This document shows, piece after piece, positions 16,174 through 28,900 of a DNA stretch of 64,000 bases. Under the pieces are notes generated by a model that was not told where the DNA came from, made no database searches, and saw only the letters and a program-made list of their open reading frames with translations. Source of the DNA: Brevipalpus yothersi (lineage: Eukaryota; Arthropoda; Arachnida; Trombidiformes; Tenuipalpidae); the NCBI GenBank assembly GCA_003956705.1, contig QZCP01000057.1, forward strand, positions 186,001 to 250,000. Direction: 5' to 3'. Both the position numbers and the translations under genes were made by a program. Position 1 is the first letter of the stretch. The number at the start of each line of letters is the position of its first letter.

Positions 16174-17654
16174 TCTCTCTTAACAGGCAATCGATAGCCT
16201 GTCTTTCAGTTTACTTGTAGAGATAGATGTACAGAAATTGTGATCAATCTTGTTGCCGATAGAATGTGTAGATTGGATCATATTCAGACAAGTCAACAAT
16301 ATGACAGTGAAAATGTTTCAGGGTGGACATGTTGGGGAAGAGGCGAAACCAGAGAGTTAGAATAAGATTATGGAAAATGAAACTTATTCTGCTACCGAAT
16401 AGAGGAGGATGGATGGAGAATGAAAGCTTTGGGAGAGAGAGAGAAGGAATTCACGGAAAAAAGAAACTTAATATTTGTTAATGATTCTATTCACTTTCTT
16501 CGTATCATTCACACCGGAAGTTTGTGCTTGAAATTGGGTGGAAGAACTGAAGTTGGATAGAGCAACTTCTGTATGTGTGTGCGTTGATATAGCTTCTTTT
16601 CGAAATGATCAGTGAACATAATGATGGTGGAAAAATCTGAAAAATCCATTAGGTGAAGATGCTTGTTTACATGATGATTTTTTGGCAAAGCGAAATTATC
16701 ATTTTGAGTTCCAAATTCATCCATCATGTGTATGCACCAATTTTACTGACAAATTAATCATGGTTTACTGGAGAAACTTATTAGGATACAATTTTGATAT
16801 TCAAATTTAGGTGCACTTTCATGTGGATCAGATTGAATGTATCATAAAAAAGCATCTGTACGCTCCACTATCGATATTTCCACAATCATGAGTGTGCATC
16901 CATCGATGCAAAATATCTAGAAGAAATGTAGAACTTTTTTCTGAGGAAAAAAATCATTTTACTATTCTTCATTCTAGATTCACAATCGATTTGCATGTCT
17001 CTTGTGGATATTAATCTTGATTGAATGGTTTTGAAAGCAAAAGTAATGCGAGAATATACAAAGATGAAGACAAATGACTATACTTTTCTATTGGAATTCT
17101 ATTTTCCATGCTATTCTCACAGATATATATATTTCTCTCTCTTTACTGTTTGTCATATTGGAGCGGAAACATGCATGACAAAACCACCGAATTTGAATCA
17201 CAAACTGTGATTCTGTTAAGATGAATGAAGTTTTGGGGTAAACCGGGAGTTATGGTGGAAGGAAATACAAATGTACATGTGTGAAGAGTAATGAACCGAT
17301 GGCAGGTCCAGTTTATGCAAATTGAAAATTGCAAAGTGAAAGAGTTGGAGCAGAGTGGATGGCTGTGCTTATGGTATTGCTGGGTCAAAGATCCCAAGCT
17401 GTCAAAATGTTGAGGGGAAGAGGCTGTCCTCCTCTTTGAATCGCAACATTACAGCTTCCAACATCCGAGGAAGTGGTTTTGAAATGATCTAGATTGGATC
17501 TACACTAGAAAACATCCGTTGCTCATTTTTGACAAAGATTAACTCACTCTATGTCTATAATTTCTTTCTCTTTCTTTCTCCAAATTGTTGAACTAATTGC
17601 GATTGTTAACCTTACCATTGATGTAGGCAACTCGAAACAGAACTTTTCTTTGTT

Positions 17655-17722
<68 letters not shown>

Positions 17723-20700
17723 CACGTTTGTCGAAGACTTCATAGCCAGCAATGTTCTTGTGTAGATGGATGGGAACTGGACCACCAAGAAGAGGACAGA
17801 AGTAACTTTTCTAACTGATTTGTCTCATGTCTCATGGAAACTTACCTCTTGCTATCCATAGTCAAAGACCGTTAGTGAAATGCACTTATACCTCAAATTG
17901 TTTGGATTAGATCGATTCTCGTAGCTTAACAAGTTTTCAATTAAGATGAAATGAGGAGAATCTTCAAATATTTGCCTCCTTGCATTGAGTGTCGTGGAGC
18001 TTGTCCTGGGCAATACTCAATAATTTGAAAATATTTGCTCGTGATTTTGGTGAAATTTCCTTTTATTTCGAATCGCAAATAGAAATTGGAATTTGAATTA
18101 TTCTCTAGAGTCGAATTACAAGTTTCTCGAGTTTACTTGGTGGTTTGAATAAATTTTGAATGGAATCGATTCTCTGTTGATCTGCTATTTTGGAGCTATA
18201 CAGTCAAAGTGAGATCGATGAGAAATATTCTGCTCTCTGTTATATTCGAAAAATCTTTCACTTGCCGTTTCCATCTATCCACATCAATCGTCGAGTCACT
18301 CAAGTATTCTCAAAAAGATCATTAACCATCCCCTGTTGCTTTACCTTTGCATGATTGCCTCGATATATGGTGAACCGAAACAAGCGAATCGATCCATCAG
18401 ATGATGAAACTTCTCTTTCTCTCTTCCTCTCTCCTATCCTGCTTTTTTCTCCTTATATTATTCCAATTCCAATGTGAGCATTCGCTTTGATCTGAATGAA
18501 ATGATATTCGCAAACTTTACCCAAAAAAATCTGCTTTCACTATCAGAACAAATAGGCTAGATATATTGAGAAGCATCTGAGTTTCCCTCCAAAACAGAAT
18601 AAATTCAGATTCGGATATCCTTTCACGTGATCAATCATTCACTACAGATGCTATATTCAAAATATCTCTAGTTTATGGATGAATCAAAAAAAAACCTTCT
18701 CATTTGCTGTGATCTCAATAAAGTATTCAAAAAGCTCACGGAAAAGATTCTTTCTCTCTTTTCTATCGAAGAAAGTCGAAAAGTGCTCAAAAAGAGCCAT
18801 TTTTGTCGCAATTTTCTTGGAATTCGTTTTAATCTCGAATTAGGTCGCTTTCAGATTTTAGATCGCAAAATTAGCTTTTTCATAGTCTTTATTTAGTTCT
18901 GGATCCAAAACTGGCTAATCAAGCTTTAAATACTATCAGACACCTCATGTTATTGAGAAAGTTTCAGATGAACATTTTTGAACTAGAACAATTGATTCAA
19001 TACTATCTCGTGCTGGTCAGGGAGAGAAGGAATATTTTTGCTCTCTAAGAATTTTTTAGGAGAATTGGACAGAGCTTTCCAAAATATTTCCATCATTCAT
19101 ATTCTAACAAGTATCTTGAGGACTCTTTTGCCAAACAGATCCGCTTCTTTTCTAGTTTATCTGTTTACTACCAGACCAAACTTTCTCTTGGGGCTTTCAA
19201 TCCTAGAATCTTGTCACATCATCTCATTGCTATTCTGTTCTTTTCAAGCGTGCAAGAAGCGAAAAAGGAAATCTTTTCCATACACTTCATCTGCTCCAGA
19301 GCGAATAATTCTCATACTCTGAACATTGTATCAATCTTTCTCTCTTTCTCTGAGTTCTCTTTCTATCTCTCTGAGCATTGCATCTTCATCTTCTTTCTTC
19401 CGTTTCTGGGAACATTTTTCTTCTTTTCTCCTGGATTATCTCGCTGGAATGGCAAAAATTTCCAACAGATCTGCCATTCCTCCAGCATTTCCATTTCCAT
19501 ATGCAACGGATAAAATTTACTCTCAACTCAATCGTGATTCGAAGCAATCTTCAAGAACTGAGATGATAGCATCTCATGATAATATATTCCGTTTTTCTTC
19601 TTCTTCTCTCAGAAAATGTTTTCCCTAAATGAGCAATTAAGCTCAAAATATAAATTATGCTTGTGATTATTATCAAATTAAGGGATAGCAATTGCATGAA
19701 AACTATTAGAGGCAAAAGGGAAAAGACTCGGACAAAATTAACCTGATCTCTTGATAGAATATTTTGGCAAGAGCCAATAGCTTTTCCCAGCTCAATCAGA
19801 CTATCATTTGAGTCTCAAAGGACCGAAGAATCACATTAGCCTATTTGTTCCTCATCTTCTTCTTCCTCTCCTCATTATCATTAACATTTTGTCTACTTTG
19901 CTCTTAAACATCTTTTTGCTTCTTCCTCTCCTTCCTCCTTCTTTTTCTTCGTCTTCTCCACTTTCCTAGGAAGTCACTTTGGTTCGAAGATCTTCTGAGA
20001 ATCTCGGTTTTACTCTTTCATCATCATACAGTCAACTCACTCGAAAAGACAATCCTATGGTCCAATCTAACAAGACATCACATCCAGATAGAGGGGATGT
20101 AAATTTACCTACTGAGACAAACAATAAGCTTTCACCAACATCTTCATCATCTCCATCCCTATCTCTCACTTCTGATCAGCATCAGCATCATCATGATGTT
20201 CAGCCCAAAGTCGATGTAAAAAAGAATGAAATGATCGGAGAAGTTTATATAAGCAGCTTGAATGCCAATAGTCCAGCTGCTCTGGATGGACGAATAAAGA
20301 TTGGTGATCAAATATTGGAAATAAATGATATGGAAATAAAGAATATTGATGAAGCTCAATCGATACTTGACCGGAAAGATATCAATACTTTTGAACTACT
20401 GATTGGTCGTCTCAATCCAGCTCATGATCATGATAAGTGTCGACAACTTTCATTGTATAGACGATTGTCTTTGTATGAATCTCTCGAAACAGAGCCTAAT
20501 CTTCAATCAGATTCTGACTATCTATCACAACTTCAACAGCACCATGTTTCGATTGTTGATTGTAGTCAAGAGTTCTACATGCTATCATTGAAGAATGGTA
20601 ATTCAGATGGCTGCTCCTCGAATACTCATCAGATGAATTCCACAAAAGAGTCAATCAATTCTACATGTGAAAATGGTTCTACTTCAAAGGATGAACGAGA

Positions 20701-22786
20701 TAGTGGAATGGGTAAAACTGATGGAGATTCGAGTGAAGGAAAGACAAATGATACCTATTCCATTGATAATCATCATCATGAACTTTCTTTCAATGGTAGC
20801 CATCATCGAGAAGTAAAAGTTTCTGGGAAAAATTTCACACCGGAAACAGTATCAAGCTCAATCAAGCCGAATTCTGGAGAAGAAGATATACTGGAACAGA
20901 AGAGAAAAATTCTCCAAGAAGAGATGACCAACATTCAACTTCAATGTGAATCTTTATCTCAACAATTTGAAGATGAACTAAATAAGTCAGAGGCAAATAA
21001 GATTAATGGACAAAGTTTAAGGCAACAACAACAACAACTTCCGCAGCCTGAAGAACAAGAAGAAGCAATATATGATGAGCCAATATTTGTGCAAGATGAT
21101 TCAAAAGTGGCAGCATTTTCATCCAAAAATAAGCCCAAAATTCCTCAAAAGCCATCATTCTCATCATCTTCATCTTCCTCTTCGAAAGATTATCTTCCCG
21201 AAATTCAGCAACAAGATAAAAAAGAATCTATCAAACGATGGATACGAAGTGGCCTACCAACCACTCCACCATCGATAACAACTGTTAAGCCATCTCAATC
21301 AATCTTTTGCCATGGTACAAATGAGTGGAAAGAACAAATTACATGTACAGATCATAATCCTAATCAAGTGGGAGTTGGTAAAGATTTCATCACCATCCAA
21401 ATTCCTCAGCCTTCAATTGTTTCCATTCCTAGCAATTATAATAGTAACAATAATAACGGTTTCCGTGGTAATGGTGGCCTAGTATCTTCGTTCATATCAC
21501 CACCCAAAAAGGCCACAATTAACGAAGATAAAAGTACCAATAGTAATAATAATAAGAGAAAAGATGTTGCTGTTGCAACTGAGGAAAGATTAACACAAAT
21601 TGAATCAGATTCTGTCAGTTTGACTAGTTGTGAGAGTTGTAGACTTTGCTCAAATCCACACATACTTGATGGCCCAAGAAGGCCTGATAGAGTAAATCCG
21701 GTGAATCCAGAGAATCGTCATTCAGCATTTCAAGTACAGCCTTGTGATATGCCTGTCAATCATATTGTTGAGCCTGATATCACTTATCGTGGAAAGTCTT
21801 CTTCTTCTATGGTAAAAAGTGAAATAAATCATCATCACCAATCATTACCATCTCAATGTGCCAATACTGTTGTCAATCCATCAGGACCAATTGTTGCCGG
21901 TCCAATGTCCTCTTATCCTACCACGACAACCATGTACACAACTGAAGCCAATTTAGAGCATACAATTCAAATTCAGCAACAATTATTTCGACAAGCTCTT
22001 CTGGCCCAACAAAAGGGCAAACCATGGAAACAGCGAACTGATCGAATGTCTATGGACGTCAAATCAAATCATCCATCAGCATCTGATCATTTGATAACAT
22101 CTTCATCGTCCACTTCTTCACCCTCTAGTCAGCATAATAGTAATATGAATACTGATAATGGCCAGTTCAATAATGGACCACCGATGACATCTGTTCGAAG
22201 AGAAATTCTCACTCATCAACTCAAGTATCAACAGTTACAATCACCTGGAGATTGCTCAAATTCAGATTCGATTTCCGGTTGGAAAATTAAGAGACGACCG
22301 GATGGAACTCATTATATTACTCGTAAAGTTAGTCGAAGTAAAATTCTTCGAGATAGAGCTGAGAAGATTAATCAAGAAAGATCTGGGATGACTACCGATG
22401 ATGATGCTATGAGTGAAATGAAAATAGGTCGATACTGGACTCGAGATGAGCGAAAAAAGCATTTGGAAAAAGCGAAGGACCGGAAACGGAAAGAGTTGCT
22501 CCATCGGGCCAACAAGATGAGTGCTTTACGGGAACAATCTGAGGAGCGTGATCACTCGCAAAAACTCATCAAAGGGGGATCAGGTCAAGATTCTGGTTCT
22601 ATGAACAATCAACATTCCTCTGGATCCTCAGGATCAATGGCTAGAAGTAGATCGAAGCATAACGGTTGCTCAACAGACGCCCACTGTCCAGTTTCTTCAA
22701 ATGGCAAAATTCAAACCATCCTGCCGAACAGCCAACCGGCTAGTAAAAGTCGTTCTAGTGGAGTTTTATCCGTGACTACGGTTTAA
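14501..22786 (+). CDS. PDZRN3: PDZRN3/LNX3-like PDZ-domain protein, 3' two exons (5' part missing)
   Basis: Exons are 14501-15067 and 19970-22786, both boundaries in phase 0 (acceptor ttcttccag, donor gag|gtaaga, acceptor ctttcctag). Together they encode about 1,127 residues. The first exon opens inside a PDZ domain (INGKDVQSKSSADILDIF, about residues 1-30) and ends in a Ser/Asn-rich then acidic linker. The second exon starts PDZ2 (EEVTLVRRSSENLGFTL), then has a predicted coiled coil (DILEQKRKILQEEMTNIQ), long Ser/Gln/Asn-rich stretches, and the family's C-terminal block (RSGMTTDDDAMSEMKIGRYW). The last residues are SVTTV, a class I PDZ ligand identical to the end of vertebrate PDZRN3. PDZRN3/4 proteins are RING E3 ligases acting at cell cortex and neuromuscular synapses. 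The RING and zinc-finger exons are not in view, so ligase function is inferred only from the family. Confidence 0.92.
16116..16168. repeat. (GA)n microsatellite
   Basis: An uninterrupted GA dinucleotide run of about 53 bp inside the large intron of the PDZRN3-like gene. Confidence 0.97.
17660..17719. repeat. (CT)n microsatellite
   Basis: An uninterrupted CT run of about 60 bp in the same intron as the GA tract at 16116, in the opposite orientation. Confidence 0.97.
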
Positions 22787-23076
22787 TCAGTCTTCAATAA
22801 TTTGAAGAATCACCACTCTATGAGACCAAGATTTCTATTCCAGATGGCTTTTTCACTTGTGACTCGCCTTTTTCATCGGAAATGAAATATTGCTATCACG
22901 CGTTCTTATTAATCAGATTATTTGAAATTCAAATGATATTCTTGAGAGAAAAAATTCCAACATTATTATTAAAATTCTTACTTCACTAAAAGCTTCTATA
23001 TCACTACCCATAGGTGTGTCAATGGAAGGCTTTTTAAGATTTTGAATTAGCGAAAATAAATATTGTAAAGTTGTTA

Positions 23077-23082
23077 AATAAA
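23077..23082 (+). other. Candidate polyadenylation signal for the PDZRN3-like gene
   Basis: AATAAA lies about 290 bp after the stop codon at 22786; another AATAAA is at 23055-23060. Both sit between this stop and the NOC3 start at 23670. The assignment rests on motif and position only. Confidence 0.45.
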
Positions 23083-23669
23083 CGTTTTCAATGAACATTC
23101 ATCTTTTTCAAACTTATCAAATCAAACTTCTCTCTCTCTCTCTCTCTAAAATCACAGACCATGATGAAATTCTCTTATCACTAGACTACTTATTATCTCA
23201 ACCATTCTGTAAATCCTGATTACTCTGAAATGAGGACCATGAAGGCAGCATGAACTCTCTTCCTCATGATAAGAACCAACGGAAATAGATTAGATAAATC
23301 ATAGTTTGACCACAGCTATCATTTTATCAGTAAATGAATTCTCATCAAGTTAAAAACTTTTGAGCCATCAAACTTAAGGAAAGCCACAGAGACTGAAAAA
23401 ATTCCCAAGAAACTTTATTTCGGACTCACTGCAAAAATTCGATCAGAACATATTCGAAAAATTATCAGAACATTTTAGAACTGTTCTGAACATTTTTGAT
23501 TTCGGCAAAAAGTTCCGAAAGGTAGCTAAGTAACGCCATCTGTAAGGTTAGTTTTGATTAAGCACGTGAAAGTTTAAACATGTGCATTTTGTGTATTGAT
23601 TTGAAAAACAACACTATTTTTCATGTTTAATTTTATTGTTTATCGACAATAATTATCACCAATATCATC

Positions 23670-25463
23670 ATGTCAGTGTCCACATGTTTGTCCAAAGAAC
23701 GTGTAGCAGCCACATGTTGTGCTATTTTGAGTCATCCGACACGTCATATACCAAAGTTGAGAGTTTTGGTTAATCAACTTGATATTCGAAGTGAAGCGGA
23801 AGCAAATAAGTTGGAATTTTTATCTCGCCAAAAGATGCTTGCTTTTTCGATTTTGGAAGTTTTTCTCGATATCATTCCCAGTTATCGAGTTAAGGAGAAG
23901 ATTAAAGAGGAAGATGAAAAGAAAACTAGGCTAAAAAAGACAACATATGAGCTGAGAAATTTTGAGGCAACACTATTGGCAATCTATAAGCTGTTTCTTC
24001 TTCGTCTCAAAAGAATGGCTGATGTACTCAAAAAACCGACATCACGTCCATCAACCTTCTATGATCTCATCTTTTCCAGTATGGCAGCTAAGGAACGGAT
24101 TTGCCTAATTGGACTCAAATGCTTGTCATCTCTACTCTTAGCTCATCCCCACTTTAACTTGAGATCTTCAATTATCAAAGTTATCGTTCCTCTGACTACA
24201 CTGTCCAAGCATCCTACTGTTGCTGATAAAGCTTGTGAATGTATTAATCAATTGTACAAAGAGGATAAGTTGGGAGAGGTAACTTTGGAAGTTGTCCAGG
24301 AGACTGAGAAGCTGATTAAAGCATGTGGAATTTTTATTCGACCACAAGTGATCGGAACTTTTTTGAATATCAAGATCAATGAAAGTGCAATAGAACAAAA
24401 TAAGAAGAAAGATATGAAACAAGTTCGCAAAGAGTGGGAAAAAATGTCCAGAAAGCAGCGAAGACGTAAGAAAGCGGAGAAAAAATTGGAAAATCAAATG
24501 CTTGAAACTGAAGCTCAGGAAAGCTCCAAGCGAATCTCTGAATATCACACAAAGATTCTTAATCATATTTTTGCCACCTATTTTCGATTCTTAAAGCGAA
24601 CTATTCTCGATCTTAGTGATGATTCAACGAAAAAAGATCGATTCAAAATTCTTTTGAGTCCTGTTCTCGAAGGTCTGGCAAAATATTGTCACCTGATCAA
24701 CATAGATTTCTTTGATGATGTGATAAACATCCTCTATAATTTAATGAAATCCGATCTTCTGGACACTGATCAGATATTGAACTGTAATCAGACAGTTTTC
24801 ACGATACTATCTGGTGAAGGCAGCATAATGGAAGTTGATCATCAAAGATTTTATAACAAATTGTATCAAGTCATGTTGGATATCAACCTCACCACTCCAG
24901 ATCGCACCGTAATCATGTTATTTAAATGTTTAGAGATCATGATAATTCGAAAACGTCGACAGATTTCACACAATCGAGTTTTGGCATTCATGAAACGTTG
25001 CTCAACTCTTTCTTTACAGACCAATGATCCGTCTGTATTAGGAATCCTTGCCTTCTTAAGACGCATGTTCTTAGATCATCCGAAAAGTGATCTACTCATA
25101 GATATTGAGAATGTCGGTAGTAGTCAATTTCTTCCGCATCTTGATGATCCAGAATGCTGCAATGCTAATTCAACACATCTATGGGAGCTTTTGTTGCTTC
25201 GTCGTCATGTTAACTCAAGTGTCCAACAATTTTCCAGCCACATACTAAAAGGATGTCCTAGTGATGAGATAAAATTAGAATTGACCAAAAAATCGCCTGT
25301 AGACTTCTTTGAAAGCTATGATTCGAGGAAATTCGACTTTTTGCTCAATGAAGCAAACGAACATGTCCCAGTATCGAAGAAAGCACGATTTCATGGCTAT
25401 ACAATGTCTAGCTCAAGTCTTGCCTCTCAATCTTTCTCAAATTTAGTGATGGATCAAACTTAA
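23670..25463 (+). CDS. NOC3L: NOC3 homologue (nucleolar complex protein 3), intronless
   Basis: A single open frame of 597 residues matches the conserved body of NOC3L. Landmarks are an N-terminal helical block (KLRVLVNQLDIRSE, then FLDIIPSYRVKEKIKEED), the Lys/Arg-rich segment near residues 250-280 (MSRKQRRRKKAEKKLENQ), LEGLAKYCHLINIDFFDD, and LDDPECCNANSTHLWELL near residue 490. NOC3 pairs with NOC2 for pre-60S ribosome assembly and export, and has reported roles in replication licensing. The start at 23670 is preceded by an in-frame stop about 60 bp upstream, so this ATG opens the frame. Vertebrate NOC3L is about 800 residues; this copy lacks roughly 200 poorly conserved N-terminal residues. 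An upstream coding exon cannot be excluded. It ends 463 bp before the stop of the oppositely oriented cuticle gene. Confidence 0.94.
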   Translation: MSVSTCLSKERVAATCCAILSHPTRHIPKLRVLVNQLDIRSEAEANKLEFLSRQKMLAFSILEVFLDIIPSYRVKEKIKEEDEKKTRLKKTTYELRNFEATLLAIYKLFLLRLKRMADVLKKPTSRPSTFYDLIFSSMAAKERICLIGLKCLSSLLLAHPHFNLRSSIIKVIVPLTTLSKHPTVADKACECINQLYKEDKLGEVTLEVVQETEKLIKACGIFIRPQVIGTFLNIKINESAIEQNKKKDMKQVRKEWEKMSRKQRRRKKAEKKLENQMLETEAQESSKRISEYHTKILNHIFATYFRFLKRTILDLSDDSTKKDRFKILLSPVLEGLAKYCHLINIDFFDDVINILYNLMKSDLLDTDQILNCNQTVFTILSGEGSIMEVDHQRFYNKLYQVMLDINLTTPDRTVIMLFKCLEIMIIRKRRQISHNRVLAFMKRCSTLSLQTNDPSVLGILAFLRRMFLDHPKSDLLIDIENVGSSQFLPHLDDPECCNANSTHLWELLLLRRHVNSSVQQFSSHILKGCPSDEIKLELTKKSPVDFFESYDSRKFDFLLNEANEHVPVSKKARFHGYTMSSSSLASQSFSNLVMDQT

Positions 25464-25926
25464 GACCTAAAGAGATCTAAAGATTTTATATCTTCGTTTG
25501 AAAAAGAAAAACTTTGTTGTTTGTATACACATTCGTATTTTTGATCAGTGTAAATTTTTTTATTCGATTATGTATATTTCGCAATTTGATAGAAATATTG
25601 ATGCACTTTTTTGAACAAGTTATTGTATCTTGCATCTAAAAAGCCAAGATATTTCTTCAATCGATTAGAATGAATGTATTTATAAGAATGACAAAGAATG
25701 AAAATATCTCCGAAAAAGGTAGATTGACCATTGAATATTTATAAATATTCCACAATCTGGCCCAATTTTCGAGTCAGATAAGTAATAGGTGGAAGTTTGA
25801 AGTGAATAAATGAATGTATCTTATTTCAGCTATCTCCACGAAGTTTGAAGCGTAAGATGAATACCATGAATGATTAATATTTTTTCTATGAAGAGATCAT
25901 CACATTATGATGAATGGAAAAGGGCT

Positions 25927-28900
25927 CTATTCGCTTGTCGAAGCAATCATTGGAACTTTAAGAGTGACTATTGATGATCCATATCCTTGATCGAGCTGTT
26001 GTGACATCTTCCAGGGGCAACTTTGTTAGATATACAGTCGATACAACCATCGATGATAGATCAAATACTCACTTGGGACATGTCATATTGTTGCATGGGT
26101 TTACCGCCTCCCATGCCACCCATGCCACCCATGGGTTTCATTCCCATACCGCCCATCTTCATTCTACCGCCTCCTGTAATCAAATCAGATTGAGAAAATA
26201 AGAAGTCTTCGATTAAAATTCTGTCATAAAACTCATTTAAAGCGATAAGCAGCATTCGTACAGTGTACATAAAAAGTCAGATAAAAGTTCAGAGTCAACA
26301 TAATTTCCGTTATCTTTCTCTTCTTATTGAGCCACAAATTGTGATAGTGAGCATGAAGTTTAAAATGTATCGCAAATTCAGCCAGCGTTGATGAGCAAGC
26401 TTGTCTAGCAAACTTACCCATAGGCATTTGAGCCATACCTCCCATAGGCATTCCCATGCTACCCATACCCCCCATAGGCATCTGACCCATACCTCCCATT
26501 CCAGACATAGGCATTCCACCCATACCCATACCTCCCATACCACCTTTCATGGGACCCATACCCATACCACCCATAGGCATTTGACCCATACCCATTCCTC
26601 CCATACCGGCCATGGGCATTCCACCCATACCCATACCCATACCTCCCATACCTCCTCCTTTAGTGCCACCCATGGACATTGGCATCATTCCACCCATCGG
26701 CATGCCACCCATACCCATACCATTCATACCTCCCATGCTACCCATTCCCATCATTGGCATCATTCCTAGAAAAATTTAATGTGTCAATTAAAAAGAGTTT
26801 ATCATCAAACTTTTCATTCTTAGCCTGGGACATCTCCCTTGTGGGATATTTTTTCCCTAATGATAGAAAGAATTCTTCGGAGGAAGCTCTCCCAGATATC
26901 AGGTATCTTCTATTGTCCCACAAATTCACATGAATCACAACGAAAACTAGACTTACCCCTTCCTCGACCCATACCACCCATCATCATAGGTTTCCCGGCA
27001 CCCATCATACCTCCTTTCATACCTCCCATGCCACCCATGCCTCCCATTCCATTCATACCTCCTCCCATCATACCACCTCTCATGCCTCCCATCATAGGCA
27101 TCATACCTCCTTTCATCATTCCATTCATACCCATTCCTCCCTTTGTGCCACCTATTCCCATCATCGGTTTCATGGAGCCCATACCACCCATACCGTTCAT
27201 TCCATTCATACCACCCCCCATCATACCTCCTTTCATGCCTCCCATCATAGGCATCATACCTCCCATACCTCCCATACCTGCAAGGATTCAGAGTTCAAGA
27301 GAAAAAAAACAAATTTAAATTAGGGTCAAAAATAATTACCCATAGGTGCCATTCCTTTGCGAGACATATAGCCTCCTCCCATACCTCCCATTCCGCCCAT
27401 TGATCCTTTGCCTCGGAAAGCCATGGCAGGACTCATGTAGCCTTCGAAATTACCGGAAACAATGAGATAAGCCAAAGTGTCACCCAAAAATCGGAATCAA
27501 GAATTAATTTTTACTCACCCATCATCATTCCACCGCCTTTTGCGCCTCCCATTCCGCCACCCATACTGGTCTGTGAGGGATAAGCTGCAGAGCCTGCACC
27601 AGATAATCCGCCTTTGGTTCCTCCACCGGAACCTCCATAGCCACCGGCACCTCCTGAGCCACCATAGCCTGAGCCTCCAGAGCTACCGCCTCCTGATTAG
27701 AGAAAAGTTTATTTAGGGTAACTGTAACTCTAAATTCTATAGATTCGAAGAATTCATAATATTCCGTGGCAGGTTCTATCTCTTCGGAGCATACTCTTCA
27801 CCATAGATGCGATTCTTTCCAGGAATTTTGTGTTAACTAGCTGCAATAAAATTTCTGATTCTTCCATCTTATTGTATTCTTAAAGCATGTATATTTCTAT
27901 ACCATAACTTGCGTGAAATTCGTTTATCTATCCTGGACTCAATGAGTGTAAGGGAACTCACCGCTAGACTGTTCCTGAACATCACCACCCCCCGGTGCAC
28001 CTCCAGAACCACTACCTGGAGCTCCCCCAGCTCCTATTATACCCACCATGGAACATTAGGAAATGAAGAGAATGTGGAAAGAAAGGTCAAATTCAATCAT
28101 GAAAATAGGTGCAAGCAAAAAGCCAGGAGAACATAAGCATAAGCATGAGCTAAGGAAAGTTGTAAAATTTCACGAATCATCCAAGTGAAATTCTCAAAAG
28201 AAATTGGTTAAGAAGATTGAGAACTAATCCACAGCAAATTCACACACGAAAATCGAATCCACAATTCAGAATAACAGAATTTTCTCTCTTCCTGGTTCTT
28301 GATTGAGATGCCTTTTTCATGATCCCACAATTATTCATCCCAGATTACCGTAACCTCCTTTAGTGCCTCCCATTGAGCCACCCCCATAGCCACCGCTACT
28401 ACCACCGCCATAGCCACCGCTGCCTCCGCTACCACCGTAACCACCGCTGCCACCACCACCGTAGCCACCGCCACCACCTCCTCCATAGGATTTTGATCCT
28501 AAGGGAAAAATATAACAGCAAATATTGTACTCAATCGTTTCCAAGATATTCTCATCGATGAAATTCTCCCGAAAACAGAGTCTGATCAGTCAACATACCC
28601 ATGTTAACTTGTCTTGGGGGTTGTTGGACCATCATTTGGACATCGGCGGGATTTTCTTGCTTAGTTCCAGGCTCATTTGTTTTCACAACAGCTTTGAAAC
28701 CATCTTTACCGGCGGTATACTCAACATGTCGATAAACTCCATAGGCATCCATATATCCATAGCTGCCCCTCTTTGTTCCATAAGCATCTCCTGGAAAAGC
28801 CATAAAATGTTGAAAATCAGTACTTCAAAATGCCAATTTCACCGATAAAGAAGACATTCCAGTAGAAAACTCACCTTCTTCGTTATGATATTGATTGTTT

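Larger units (their letters stand above)
15068..19969 (+). other. Large intron of the PDZRN3-like gene
   Basis: This 4.9 kb intron joins two phase-0 exons. It holds two long microsatellites, (GA)n at 16116-16168 and (CT)n at 17660-17719. The open frames inside are short and unrecognisable; several near 19.0-19.6 kb are pyrimidine-rich Ser/Phe/Leu shadows. I see no nested gene. Confidence 0.75.

Noticed and set aside
24168..24566. Minus-strand 132-codon open frame
   Set aside because: It lies wholly inside the conserved NOC3 coding sequence on the other strand and has no recognisable similarity.
26401..27318. Plus-strand Thr/His-rich and Pro/Ile-rich open frames
   Set aside because: They are antisense shadows of the Met/Gly repeats (ATG-GGN reversed), while the minus-strand frame has consistent splice sites and phases.
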